A stretch of DNA of 64,000 bases from Chaetoceros tenuissimus (Eukaryota > Bacillariophyta > Thalassiosirophyceae > Chaetocerotales > Chaetocerotaceae). The translations under genes and the position numbers were made by a program. Below the pieces are notes generated by a model. It saw only the letters and a program-made list of their open reading frames with translations. It had not been told where the DNA came from and did not search any database. The DNA lies in NCBI GenBank assembly GCA_021927905.1, contig BLLK01000020.1, positions 2,232,001 through 2,296,000 on the forward strand, given 5' to 3'. Position 1 is the first letter of the stretch. Every line of letters starts with the position of its first letter. Positions 32,543 to 43,556 of the stretch are shown here, piece by piece.

Positions 32543-33455
32543 TGTACGAAATAAATGGTAAATGCACTTTTTAGGTGTACCTTGATGTAAGATGAATAAT
32601 AAATGGACTGAAAATATGAGAGATATCTCTGAAACGTGTACTATTTCACGCTGCAAAGCACGTTGTCAAATCTGCGCAATACTGTCTCTTAGCAGTCTTG
32701 GACCACCGTGACAACATTGAACTCGTTTCAATCTAAAACTGCTGCTTCTACTGTGTAAGATGCGCAATAAAAAATAAAAACACACTTATTTGATTCATTA
32801 TCAACGTCAATGAAGGTTGCAATCAAAGAAATACCTGCCTCCTTCATTTGTCTCTTTTAAACAAGGGCTGTTTATGATTCGGTTGACATCTTTTCGAGTA
32901 TGTAAAGACTCTGTAAATAATTACAAAGGCAATCATTTAGAAAAAAAGAAACAGAAAGTACATGTATTGATACAATCTTTGTTCTTTACAAAGTATGAGT
33001 GTTGGAACTGAAGTCTTGGTCATCCTCAACCTTTCCTAATATCTCGTTTACATCTACCGTGTCTATAACATCTGCGCCCTTACACTTATCGATGAGGTTT
33101 GAAAGAAAAATTATCATAAACAGGAAAATCGTTAGTTTAAACTAATATAACAATTATTCATAGGTAATTCTTTCAGGATCTTGTATACACATATAAGGTT
33201 TGAGTGGCTGTTGCGTTCGGTCTCCGTTGCAGTATGAATAACAAATCTAATCTCATTATTGGCTCCATTTATTACAAAATGACGAACTGTTCATAGATAT
33301 TGTCTTCTATACTGAAACAGTAACTACGGTAGTGTGAACAAGATGTGCAAAAAGGGAACTAGATAATATTATGTGCTATGCGAGTGATGATTATCTGGTG
33401 GAAATGCGATGCTTCTCGTGGAAAGATGAGTGCGCGTGGCGCGCACATCAACATT
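32543..33455. other. Intergenic, one possible small ORF
   Basis: About 0.9 kb between the rhomboid start and the PLAC8 stop. The only protein-like stretch is a reverse-strand small ORF (32986-33117). A GCGCGTGGCGCGC palindrome lies near 33432. Confidence 0.45.
32986..33117 (-). CDS. Possible small ORF or terminal exon
   Basis: A 43-residue reverse-strand reading frame, including LIDKCKGADVIDTVDVNEIL followed by acidic residues and a stop at 32986. The composition after the first nine residues is typical of coding sequence and unlike its AT-rich surroundings. It could be a microprotein or the last exon of an unseen gene. I recognise no family. Confidence 0.28.
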   Translation of the reverse strand: MIIFLSNLIDKCKGADVIDTVDVNEILGKVEDDQDFSSNTHTL

Positions 33456-34383
33456 CTACACATTCAAAGAAATTGGGACAGTTTCATCAGGTAGACCAGT
33501 TGGCGTAAAGAACTGCCCTTCATCAAGTTCATAGTCTGCAGTTTGTCTTGCCAATTGGGATGCAGTACAGCATCCACAAAAGAAAGAGCAAACGATATCT
33601 TCACACCCTTTGCAAGTTTGTTCTCCAATCAGATCATTTTCACGTACAATTTTGCGAGTTTTCATCATCACGTACACCGAAAACAAAGTGTAAATAAACA
33701 TGATAATGCTGTAGATAGGGGAACACGGCTCCTCAGAATCTGCTGGTGATAGGATTGCGTCCAGAACACCAAATCCAACAGCAATACAGACCATAATTTT
33801 AAAAGTTTCTTTCCAGTCTCCATCTGGTCTGGCAAGCCAATCCAGTTTCAACCTTGTCATAACTTGACCCAACAAAATGAGAGGACAACAGCAAGCAAGA
33901 AGTGATGATGGGTGGCATACCCCATATCTGAAACAGGAAAAGATATCGTCTTTCCAGAATCTTGAAGGCATCTCATCAGCCTTTGGATTGAATGGCACAG
34001 TTAAAACTTGTCCAGTTGCACAACCACCCGCTGGCTAAAACGAAAAAAGCATTTATATAGGTAACAATCATTGTTAGATTCTTCCAGATTCAGTAAAAAA
34101 AGTAGTAGTGATATCTCAACTTACCACAATTACGGGGAATGCGACTCCATCGTAGACCGCTCTGAATTTGAAGCCCTCCATCATATCAGAAGGGGCAACT
34201 ACTTTAACAAGCGGCTAGAAAAACATAGAAATTCATATTAGTTGAGTTATAACAAGGAATGAATAATGTCATTTCAAATCAAATTCATGATCGACTTACA
34301 ACATCATCCTCCGGAATTGGCTCAGCCGTGGGAATCGCACCGTAAGAATTTTTCTCATCAGTCTTCTCTCCTGTCTTCACCAT
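33456..34383 (-). CDS. PLAC8-family Cys-rich membrane protein
   Basis: Three exons (34383-34300, 34214-34125, 34034-33456; introns 85 and 90 bp), all phase 0, give 250 residues. The N-terminal 58 residues are soluble (MVKTGEKTDEKNSYG). The PLAC8 domain begins after PAGGCATGQVLTVPF with FSCFRYGVCHPSSLLACCCP, then two hydrophobic segments, and closes with CKGCEDIVCSFFCGCCTASQ and LARQTADY. These are the family's cysteine clusters. PLAC8 relatives in plants (PCR, FW2.2) affect metal export or cell size. No specific role is visible here. Confidence 0.88.
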
Positions 34384-34706
34384 TTTTCTTGCTTTATTTA
34401 TATCTGGCAGAAAATTGTATTTTCAAAGGAGAACCTTTTTGTTAAAGCTTTATCTATGTATCTACTCGTATGATATCAACCGAGAAGGAAAGAACAAAAA
34501 GTGTTCTCATATTCATAGCCTACATTCCACCCCAACCCGACAGGTACACACATTCAAAAAATGACAGGTGTCAATATGTCATATCCATCTTTTCCAAAAA
34601 GATACCTTTTCTGAAAAAATGTAAATTCTATCTCATCAGATCTTATCACCTATCTAATCAAAGGAAGAATCTACTGGGTTACATGAACACATAAGAACTT
34701 TTTAAA
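34384..34706. promoter_or_regulatory. Divergent promoter region, PLAC8 / MORC-like gene
   Basis: 323 bp separate the two divergent start codons, so it should carry both promoters. No distinct motif is seen. Confidence 0.45.
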
Positions 34707-36787
34707 ATGACTCGTATCAAAGTAGAAAACGAGTTCGAAATACTTGCCAGGGCAAAGAAAGTTTCACACATTGATGGGGAAGGATTATGGAATTCATTCA
34801 CGAGATCCTTTTCGTCGCCATTGATGGCTTGTTTTGATCTAATTGATAATGTTTTTGATGCATCCCATCTACGTGGTACCCTACGTATTGGCTTAGATGC
34901 TCCACTTGATGAATACGAAGGCTATGACGCAGAATTGGAATTGGAAGCTAATAATGGTTTCTACATGATCAACAATTGTGATGAGAAAGTAAAGAGTATG
35001 AAGGAAATTCTGACTGTTTTCAACAGCCAGAAAGTGAACAAGAGAATTCAAATAGGCGAAAACGGGGTAGGAGTAAAGCAAGGCTGTGCAACTCTATCTG
35101 ATATATCATTTGTTATGAGCAGAAACAAAGATATCTTCTCCCTTGGGATATTGGCCAAGAAATTGCAAAAGAAGACTGGGATTTACCTTCCAAGTTTTGA
35201 GTTTGAATTTGATAGGGAAGTTACACATATGGATCTTCACTCCTTTTTGAGTAATGAAGTATCATCAATCTGTACCTTGAATACTGACATAGCAGAAGTC
35301 CTGGTACAATATGGATTTGGCTCCCTCCCAAAAGGCATCTATCGTCTGGTACAAAATCTTTCAAGGCTATCAACAAAAGCATGGAAAGAAGAGGAATCTG
35401 TATTTTGTCTTTGCATTCACGACTTGAAGCATGGGGAAGCTGGGTATTTTTTGAGACAGTTGACACAAAATCTTCCAAAACATTATCTCCATGTTCCGTG
35501 CGATTTTGAAGTCTTTGTTGATGAAGTGAGAGTGAACTTTTCCCACTGGTCACAGCGCTTGGCGAATCTGACAAGATTCACGGTCAGAATCCCAAAAGAT
35601 AGATGCATCGATACAGAAAATGTAAACGGATACGATGAGGATAGTGATGGTGATGAAACTGGTGATCATTCTTTAAATGTTTACCTGGGCTTTGATGCCA
35701 TTCGTTGCAAAGACAAGAACGCCCCTACTCACGCAAGCATTTATTACTACAGTAGATTGTTTGGTAGGCTGATCAAACACCATCCAGATGCTAGAGGAAT
35801 CCTCCGTTTGATGTCTTCTGGATCTCATTTTTCACAAGGATTGACAATTATTGTAGATGATAGAGGTGGCGGTGAGTTATCCAACTTAGCACTCAATTAG
35901 ATTCTTCACCAACTCTCACAAACATTGATTTGATTCATGTAGGTCTTCCCCTTAATCCTACAAAACAAGATTTTGCGTTCGGTGAACATGAACATGGCGA
36001 GAAATGGCAGAACAATTTGACATTGTTGATCTCTGCAGTTACAAAGCTCTATTACGACTACCATCTTGAGAACCTAAGTAGGGGCAAAAAGACTACGTTG
36101 ACTCAAATGGTCACGAAACTTGCTGACGAAGCAAAGAAGAAAAGAGATAAGCTAACTCATGCCTCCAGCAATTCTTATTTTAAATCAATTGGTCAACTAG
36201 AGACCTCTATCTTTGAAGGAATTAAGTGGAAATATAATAGTCAGCACCAAAATGTTGCAGTAGTAGCAAGAAAAGATATCACGCCTGTTGAGGGTAAAGA
36301 TGCCGATTTGATTCTCAAGCGAAGAAACGCTGTCAAGAAGAAGACCCAGCAAGGGAAAAAGTCACCAGCAAAGATATCTCCATCAAAGCCCTCTCCTACT
36401 CAAACTTTGAGTGAGAAGGGAACACTTGCTTCTTCCAGACGAACATCGTCACGACTAGCAGCTATCTCTGACTCTTCAAAGAAGCGGTATAATGAGGATG
36501 ATGAAAGCGAAGAGACAGAGGAAGTCAACAGTATAAGGAATGTTAGTAAGTCAACTACAGCGAAAAGGAAGAAATTGAATGGCGGTGCAAAAATTGAGTT
36601 GACCAACATACAAAAAAGACTGGAAGATAAAGATAAAGAGTTGGAAGATAAAGAGAAAGAATTGGAGGATGCAAAATTAGATGTCGAGGTTCTGGAAAAG
36701 CAGCTTACGGAAAAGGAAATGGAGATAAGCCGCCTTACAAGACTAAATACCAAATTGGAAAGAGAACTAGAACGATGCAGAGGTTGA
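34707..36787 (+). CDS. MORC-like GHKL-fold protein with altered ATP-site motifs
   Basis: Exons 34707-35871 and 35943-36787 (intron 71 bp) give 669 residues. The N-terminal third follows MORC order: ACFDLIDNVFDAS (N box, D44 and N48), INNCDEK (about 88-94) where MORC proteins have DNGxGM, and IGENGVGVKQGCATLSD (116-131), the glycine loop. The junction restores DRGGGLPLNPTKQDFAFGEH, matching the MORC transducer-like region with its NKQDF-type motif. Then come a Lys/Ser-rich linker with an RRTSSRLAA patch and a C-terminal coiled coil of repeated LEDKDKELEDKEKELED. MORC ATPases compact chromatin. Changes at the catalytic Glu and the DxG motif suggest weak or no ATP hydrolysis. Confidence 0.8.
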
Positions 36788-36905
36788 AATACAAGCACAA
36801 TTCTGTTAAATTCTTGCCAAATATTCATGTAGTGAAGTTTAAGATTGCATATTTTTTATTTTTATGAAAAAATATAGTGACAAAACTAATGTATTTTCAA
36901 GTAAG

Positions 36906-38454
36906 TTAGACGCGTTTCACTAACAACGTTGTCCCAACAGGTTTGAACAAAATGACGTTGGCCTCAATCCCTTCTTCCTCAATTTCAAATGAATACTTAG
37001 AAATGAGACGGTGTAAGATTAAATTCAGTTCAATATTTGCCAGTCCTTGACCTTGACAAGATCTTCTTCCTAGTGAGAACGTCATTATAGACATGGTTTG
37101 TTCGGGCGTTGGGTTTTCCCATCGAGAGGGATGAAAAGCATCTGGATTTTCAAAGAGTTCTTCATCTCGCTGTATTGCATAATAATTAGTGTTCACAAGT
37201 GAATCTTTTGGAATGATATTTCCAGATGGTAGTACTAAGTCTCTTCCCAGTTGACGGACACTTCCAAGTGCAGCTGCAGGAAACATTCTGGTAATTTCCT
37301 TTAATACCATTTTCAATTGTGGACAGTTGCGTTCTTCGTCTGGACTTTTACATGCTTGAAGAGCCTTTCGTAGTTTGGTTTGTTCGTCAGGATATCTAGA
37401 TAGTTCTCTTAATGCAAAAGATAGAGTATTTGCTGTGGTATCGAATCCCTAGTAAAGTCGATCATGATTGTCTGTACGTAAGTGTATTGTTGAAACAAAA
37501 TGAGACAAAACCCTCATTTGAAACAAAACTTACCGCAATCACATATGCAACCATATCTCTGTAGCGTTCACCATCATTGGCATACTCATCATCATGCAAA
37601 ATCATATCAATAAGCTTGTGTTCCTGTCGCTTTGTTCCAACTTTCTTTCTATAATCATTCATCATCTTTTCACAGAACTTGTACATTCTTTTCGCAGCAA
37701 ATTTTGCCCGCCAGATTGATGGATATAGAAGTGAGATGTATTGTAGTTGCATTAAAATATTTGAGCCAGCGTCAGCACCAAAAACCTGCCAGCATGTGCT
37801 CAAGTCAAACAGAAATTGCTCTCGTTCTCCAGGCGCGAATTCGTAGTCAAATGCTACATTTGCGATAACATTTGCTGTGATTTTATTCATTTCATCCAAG
37901 ATATCAATCGAAGTATTGGCTTCAATAGAAGGTTCGAGTACATCTCTGATCCAATTGTCAAGAATCATATCGATAGGTGGGATCATCTTTTTTATATTAG
38001 CAGGAGAAAAGGCGGCAGATGTGTTTTTTCTTACATGTTTCCAGCGATGTCCTTCTGCAATCACAATATTTGGCCCATTATGAGTGGTCCTGAAAAAGAA
38101 GAGGTTGAGTGGTTTAAACTTGGTGCTTTTCACATCTTCCAAAGCTTTCCTTGCAGCTTTGTAGTCGGTTATTATGAATAAGGAAACCGCCCTTCCAGGC
38201 AAAAGAGGAAGTTCGAAAACTTTAGATCCGACTCTACGTGCCAGTTGCAACACATCTCTTGGTGCAGTGGGAGCATTAAATAGTTTTCCAGTGTCTTTGA
38301 AACCAATATCAGTGACAATTGGAGGAAGTCTAGGATCTCTCGATTGAGATTGTTGGCGCTGAAACTGAAAGAAGAGAGCCGAAGCAAAAATTACCATGAT
38401 AGAGGTCATCACTACCATGGGGCCGTATGCTTCTCTGATTTGAAGGGCTTCCAT
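36906..38454 (-). CDS. Cytochrome P450
   Basis: Exons 38454-37534 and 37448-36906 (intron 85 bp, phase 0) give 487 residues, normal for a P450. The N-terminus has a membrane anchor (MVVMTSIMVIFASALFF). The oxygen-binding helix is AGFDTTANTLSF, rebuilt exactly at the splice junction. LKEITRMFP is the ExxR helix, FHPSRW the PERF-like region, and FSLGRRSCQGQGLA (about 430-443) the heme loop with the thiolate Cys. All required signatures are intact. It is likely an ER or plastid-envelope monooxygenase; substrate and CYP family are not determined. Confidence 0.93.
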
Positions 38455-38814
38455 GGCAAGAGACTACGAAAAGAGTAATAGCAATTGCTGTTGATACGAT
38501 ACAGTACAGCTAACTATCTATGGTAATGATTAATGGATCTTCTGAAGATAATATAAGTGTGCAAATGGATGTGATATAATGGAAACATGGTAAGATGAAA
38601 GATGAAGAAGAGTGAAGAAGCAATCGAATCTAGGGTGGTGAGGTGTTATAATGAAGCAACCCCGCGAATTTGACACGACTGCCCCTCGCAGCCTCCCTCC
38701 TACCTCCGTCCTTCTCATCGATCTCGATTTTGTTTTCCCTTTCACATCAGTTTTTACCATTGCAAGAGCACTTATTGTGTCTATGTTTCTTTCGTTATAA
38801 AAAATATTTTACAA
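38455..38814. promoter_or_regulatory. Divergent promoter region, P450 / methyltransferase
   Basis: 360 bp between divergent starts, including a GC-richer patch near 38675-38705. No recognisable regulatory motif. Confidence 0.4.
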
Positions 38815-39666
38815 ATGATGACACCAAGTAGATTATACACTCTGCAGATTATTGCTCTGGTAGCATGCTCACTATTTTATAAAACCAACGGTCTCTCTAC
38901 CCAAGCCACAAAATGTATAAAAAATGAGTTCAGGGACAGGATAGATAAACTTAGTTCTACTTCCATTGTAGACATGACTCCAGATGAAACATCGACAAAT
39001 AGTGAGAAGTATGCAAATGTGAAAACTTCGGGTGCAAATTGTATAACTAATACAAAGCCCCTGCGACAGCAATTATTCACATCACCACTTATTTCGACAC
39101 TTTATGAAAGGGTATTGCCACCATTGTGGTCCGCAGGTCTTCGAATAGGAGGCCCAGATGAGGAATATAACTCAGCTGCATCTTTCTTGATTGGTAATGG
39201 GAATAGCATTGCTTTAGACATGAGTTGTGGCACCGGTTTCGTAGGACGTCGTTTTGCATCGTCTGGATTATTTGAACATGTGTTTGCGTTAGACTATTCA
39301 GAACAAATGCTAAATGAATGCGTTGCATCTATTCAAAGAGAAAATGAATTTGATTCTCCAATTGCAATTGTAAGAGGTGATGCGGGCTCTCTACCATTCA
39401 ATGATGATTCGTTTGATTGCGTACATTGGGGCGCTGCCATGCATTGTGTACCAGATGCGGAAGCTGCTTTATCTGAACTTTATCGTGTTTTGAAACCAGG
39501 TGGACGAGCATACGTTACCACATTTTTGAGACCATTCCCAGATATTGTCTTCAGATTTTTCACTGTTGCCGAAATAGAAAAAATTGCCAAAGATGCGGGA
39601 TTCTCAAGCGAAAACTTCAATGTTGAAGGGAAAGGAGTCTATGGCATCTTGCGAGCAAGTAAATAG
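38815..39666 (+). CDS. SAM-dependent methyltransferase with N-terminal targeting signal
   Basis: One exon, 283 residues; two ATGs in a row at 38815 and 38818. The N-terminus (LYTLQIIALVACSLFY) is hydrophobic and signal-like, followed by a Ser/Thr-rich stretch that could be a plastid leader. The Methyltransf_11-type core has ALDMSCGTGFVGRRF (SAM motif I), FALDYSEQML, VRGDAGSLPFNDDSFDCVHW and ELYRVLKPGGRAYVTTF. The region LISTLYERVLPPLW before it is seen in plant plastid methyltransferases of the At1g78140 type. Substrate unknown; a plastid or plastoglobule location is inference. Confidence 0.85.
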   Translation: MMTPSRLYTLQIIALVACSLFYKTNGLSTQATKCIKNEFRDRIDKLSSTSIVDMTPDETSTNSEKYANVKTSGANCITNTKPLRQQLFTSPLISTLYERVLPPLWSAGLRIGGPDEEYNSAASFLIGNGNSIALDMSCGTGFVGRRFASSGLFEHVFALDYSEQMLNECVASIQRENEFDSPIAIVRGDAGSLPFNDDSFDCVHWGAAMHCVPDAEAALSELYRVLKPGGRAYVTTFLRPFPDIVFRFFTVAEIEKIAKDAGFSSENFNVEGKGVYGILRASK

Positions 39667-39760
39667 ATTAGTAATTTGACAGATTATTTTATGTATATAT
39701 TTTCATTGTGCGATTTTGTTGGCTTTGAAAATTATCAAACTCATATCAAAATGATTCTTT

Positions 39761-40090
39761 TCATTTCCATTCAATTGCTTTCTTGACATGATATGCCATT
39801 GAAACACATCCTAAAGCAGCAACGATTCCAGCTGGCATCACTTTTCCAGTCTTGAGATATCTTTGTCCCATACCAACAGCCATCAATCCACTAGTAGTAC
39901 TTGCAAGAGCATGTCCTTCAAATTGGTTTTCCCCACTAATTAAAACTCCACTACCAATCAACATACTTCCACAAAATAAGCCTGCCCCTAAGCTCGCCTT
40001 AGAACCTTTCTTGAAATAGCCAACTGCTCCTCCTACCAAAGTTAGTGCTCCAAGACCAAATGCTGGATGTGCTGATCCTGGTGGTGCCAT
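39761..40090 (-). CDS. TMEM14/FAX-family small membrane protein
   Basis: From the ATG at 40090 the single exon gives 109 residues, the usual family size. Four hydrophobic segments with small-residue packing are visible: FGLGALTLVGGAVGYF, LGAGLFCGSMLIGSGV, HALASTTSGLMAVGMGQRY and MPAGIVAALGCVSMAYHV. The RYLKTGKVMPAGIVA motif is characteristic. Family members export fatty acids from plastids (FAX) or act in mitochondrial heme metabolism (TMEM14C). There is no leader here, so the membrane cannot be specified. Confidence 0.85.
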   Translation of the reverse strand: MAPPGSAHPAFGLGALTLVGGAVGYFKKGSKASLGAGLFCGSMLIGSGVLISGENQFEGHALASTTSGLMAVGMGQRYLKTGKVMPAGIVAALGCVSMAYHVKKAIEWK

Positions 40091-40279
40091 TGTATTATAT
40101 TTGTTGTTATTTGAATATGGATAGATATATTGCAAAAGATTTTGGGTTCAGCCATCATCGCGTTCTGGTGATGGGTGATGGATGATGGAAAAGATGTTCT
40201 GCTCTTTATCCAGCTCATCTTTCTGCGGATCCGAAAGAAGAATCCTTTAGAGTTCTCGTGATCCTACTAAAATAGATTT

Positions 40280-40463
40280 GAACAGTATTTACTATTTACA
40301 GTCATATTTCTAATTTTCAAAGATCTAGTTACCGCTCTACTGGAGAAGTTGCACAAGTGCAGTCAATTTATTGAATAGTATTTACTATTTACAGTCATAT
40401 TTCTTAACATTTCAAAAAATCTAGTTACCACCCTACTGGAGAAGTTGCATAAGTGCGGTCCTC
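40280..40463. repeat. Tandem duplication of the MSH2 3' end
   Basis: Two diverged direct copies of about 85 bp, at 40280-40362 and 40373-40463, share TATTTACTATTTACAGTCAT, then ATCTAGTTACC and CTACTGGAGAAGTTGCA. The second copy contains the MSH2 stop and its last codons; the first is an extra copy downstream that still reads as the same terminal residues on the reverse strand. A few substitutions and a small indel separate them. Confidence 0.85.
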
Positions 40464-43191
40464 TTCTCTGAATTTGACATCGTGTTCAAGGGAAGTGCCT
40501 TGAATTTTCTAAGAAATTCTGGGTCATTACTATCCTTTCTTCGCTTGTAGTCAAAGTTTTCCAGTTCAGCTGCCTTCCTCTTTGCATCTTTGATAACAAC
40601 CCTAGGAACGTTTGCCATCTCAGCAACTTGAATACCAAAACTTTCGAGACAAGGACCTGGTTTGACTTCATACAAGAAAGATAATTCATTTGTTCCATCT
40701 TGGCGCTTGGCTGTAACATGACAATTCTTAACTTCTTTTTCTTTTGCTTCCATTTCAGTCAATTCATGAAAATGAGTTGCAAATACTGTTGGGCAGCCAA
40801 TCTTTTGCACAATATATTCTGAGATAGCACGTGCAAGTCCATATCCATCAAAGGTAGATGTACCTCGCCCTAATTCGTCAATGATAATCAGGCTTCTTTT
40901 TGTTGCAGTGCGAAGGATAGAGGACGCTTCCAACATTTCTGCCATGAAAGTGGAGATACCACGATCCTGTAAGTCACCGGCACCTACGCGCGCCAGGAGA
41001 TGATGTACAATGTTGATCTTCGCGCTTGTACAAGGCACGTAACTCCCGATTTGTGCCATTACTATGATTGCTCCTAAAGAACGAATGTATGTCGACTTGA
41101 AAAATAAAGAGAAAAGAAGATATTAATAACTTGAAGAGTATAGAAGAAAGTTTGAAATCATGAGCGGAACATACCTTTCCTCCCATGTTAGGTCCAGACA
41201 CCAAGAGAAAAGAAGATTCTCCGTACACAAGTTCAATGTCGTTTGGAATGAAATCTACATTGTCTTGCAATTCAACACAAGGATGACGAGCTTCTTTCAA
41301 TACAATGCCTTTTCCATCATCTTCACAGTCAGAGATTTCAGGACAACAGTATCCATGCGGATTGAATGCGGCCACATGAGCGAGACTTGCAAGCACATCG
41401 ATTTCAGCTACTAGTTCAGACGCACGCTCAAGTACAGGTATGTAAGTTACGGCAATCTCCATGGCATTTTGAACAATCTCTTTTTGCTTTCGATCATATT
41501 CTACAAGAAGGTCTTGCTTCTTGGTTCCAAGTTGCATCAACTCCTTATTTGAAAAATAAACTCCATTCTTCAAAAGCCTATGGACAGTGACTTCTCCTGC
41601 AAGCTCAGTCTGCAAAGTTTTTGATGCATTAGTATCTAGAAGACGGAACTGCCATGCACACGATGTATTACTGTTGGAGTTGGTGTCTTCTAAACGAACT
41701 TGGCCTGATTTGCCTGAAATTTCCTCCCAAGTTTGGTTCATACTTTCGTGAATATCGGCCAATTCTGCTTCGATCGCATCAAGTTCATCACGAACATCTT
41801 TCAACTCTTCACTAAAACTGGCTTTTACAAGAAAGTCTCTAGGAGCAGCATCAAAGTCCAAAACGGTTTCTACAAGCTGCACAGATTTGGAAAGTTCATT
41901 CATGACCTTGAGTAATCCCTTGCAAATAGTTTGCAAAGCACCATTTTGATTTTCATTTCCATCACCAGCCATTGCAAGGTCATTCAAAGCTCCATGTAAA
42001 ATTGGTAGCTGACTATCAGCAAATAAGTGCATTTTGTACATCTGTTCCAAAGCTTTGCTAGTACCACCAGTATTGCCCGTGTCCTTAAATTCTGATAATT
42101 TTGCACATAGAGTCTCAAGATCCACTCCTCGTAAAGCTCCAAGGCCTTCATCTCTTAAACGATCTCTACCCAAGGCATCTTCCTCTACCATCTTCTTCAC
42201 TGCATTCTGACGATATAAAATAGTCTCATAGTCCACACAAGGCTGTCTCAACCACACTTCCAACATACGAATACCCATCTTAGTCTTGCAATGATTTAAT
42301 ACTCCAAATATAGAATTGTTTTCTTGAGTTCCTCCAACAACTACATTGGAAATACCCTTGTGCCGAGGTGGAAGCAGATTGATACACTCCATCGCAGTTC
42401 TATCCATTGTAAGATGAGACGAGATGTCACCTTCTACCAATTCATAATCTCCTTCTTCCGATTCGGAACGAATATTCTCTTGAAGAAGGAGAAGTGACAA
42501 AGCTTGTTTTGCCAATAAATCATCCATGAATTTGGTATCATTTCTAAATTGCCTATAACGAGGTGACTCATCACCACCCAAAAGAGACAAAAGATTTGAT
42601 TCTAGTTGTTGTGTAATGGAATTTACATTTCCAATATTCTTCGGTAAAGAAGGTAGCACGTTGGTGATAATATTGTCATCTTTTGCTTCAGAATTTGAAA
42701 CAATATCAGAACGTGAGTTGATAACGGAAGATATTTTGCCAAGAAGATTGTTAATGACTCGTGCTCTTTTTACTTGTGCTTTGCTTGCTTTTTCTGCGTT
42801 TATCTATAATGGATAGAGGTAGCAATAGTCAGTATCTTCATAAAGAGAATAAAGAACTTCACTCAATTTCCAAATTACTTACTTCAGCACTTTCAGTAGC
42901 TGCAACATGAACAACACTAATAGGAGACAACCTAGTCAACAAAGCATCGAGGTTAGTGAACCTCCTAGGGTCATCAAGGAAACTGAAGTATTGAAGTGTA
43001 TACTTTACAGGATCATCTGCCTCGGTACGTTTACGAGGAATACATGCTGCAACTGCAAGACGAATAGATGCATTTGCTTGATTTGCATGTGTCTGGGTTT
43101 TACGAGAGAGAATCACGGAAAGGTAAACTGGGTTCTCCATAGGATGGTTAGCGGAGTCATCCAAGAGACTTGCGTAGTAAGATTCGTCCAT
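40433..43191 (-). CDS. MSH2: DNA mismatch repair protein MSH2 (MutS homologue)
   Basis: Three exons (43191-42883, 42803-41175, 41095-40433; two 79-bp introns, all phase 0) give 866 residues. Exon 1 carries part of the mismatch-recognition and connector region; exon 2 the lever and clamp with NRFGVL-like [16 protein letters not shown] and WLRQPC. The ATPase is complete: [18 protein letters not shown] (Walker A, split by intron 2), then [34 protein letters not shown] (Walker B and signature) and [13 protein letters not shown]2 pairs with MSH6 or MSH3 to start nuclear mismatch repair. The N-terminus is somewhat shorter than the roughly 930 residues of animal MSH2. Confidence 0.96.
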
Positions 43192-43556
43192 GTTTAATTA
43201 TAGTTGTCTTCGGTCAAATGTTGTTTTGTTGATGTGAATATAAACACAGCAAGTGAAGTATTAGCATAGTGAACTCGTATGTTGGTGGAAGAATTTGCAT
43301 GAAAAAGTGGCGGGCAAAGTCAGTCCTGGCGCACAACAGTGTCAAAAAAGGCCTAAATAATCAGGGCTCTCAGAAAAATGATGAAAATTACGAATCAGTT
43401 TCACTATTGTAGAAAGTCACCAACAAAGAACAGAATTCATGAATACATAATACTCATAGAAAGATCAGTAGAAATTTTTTAGTTAGAAATTACGCTGTTT
43501 CATATCATATTCTCATATAGTTTTTGAGGTACATGAGATATTGCAATGATAAAAGA
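43192..43556. other. Intergenic, 5' of MSH2
   Basis: 365 bp between the MSH2 start and the stop of the next reverse-strand gene. No gene or repeat seen. Confidence 0.45.
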
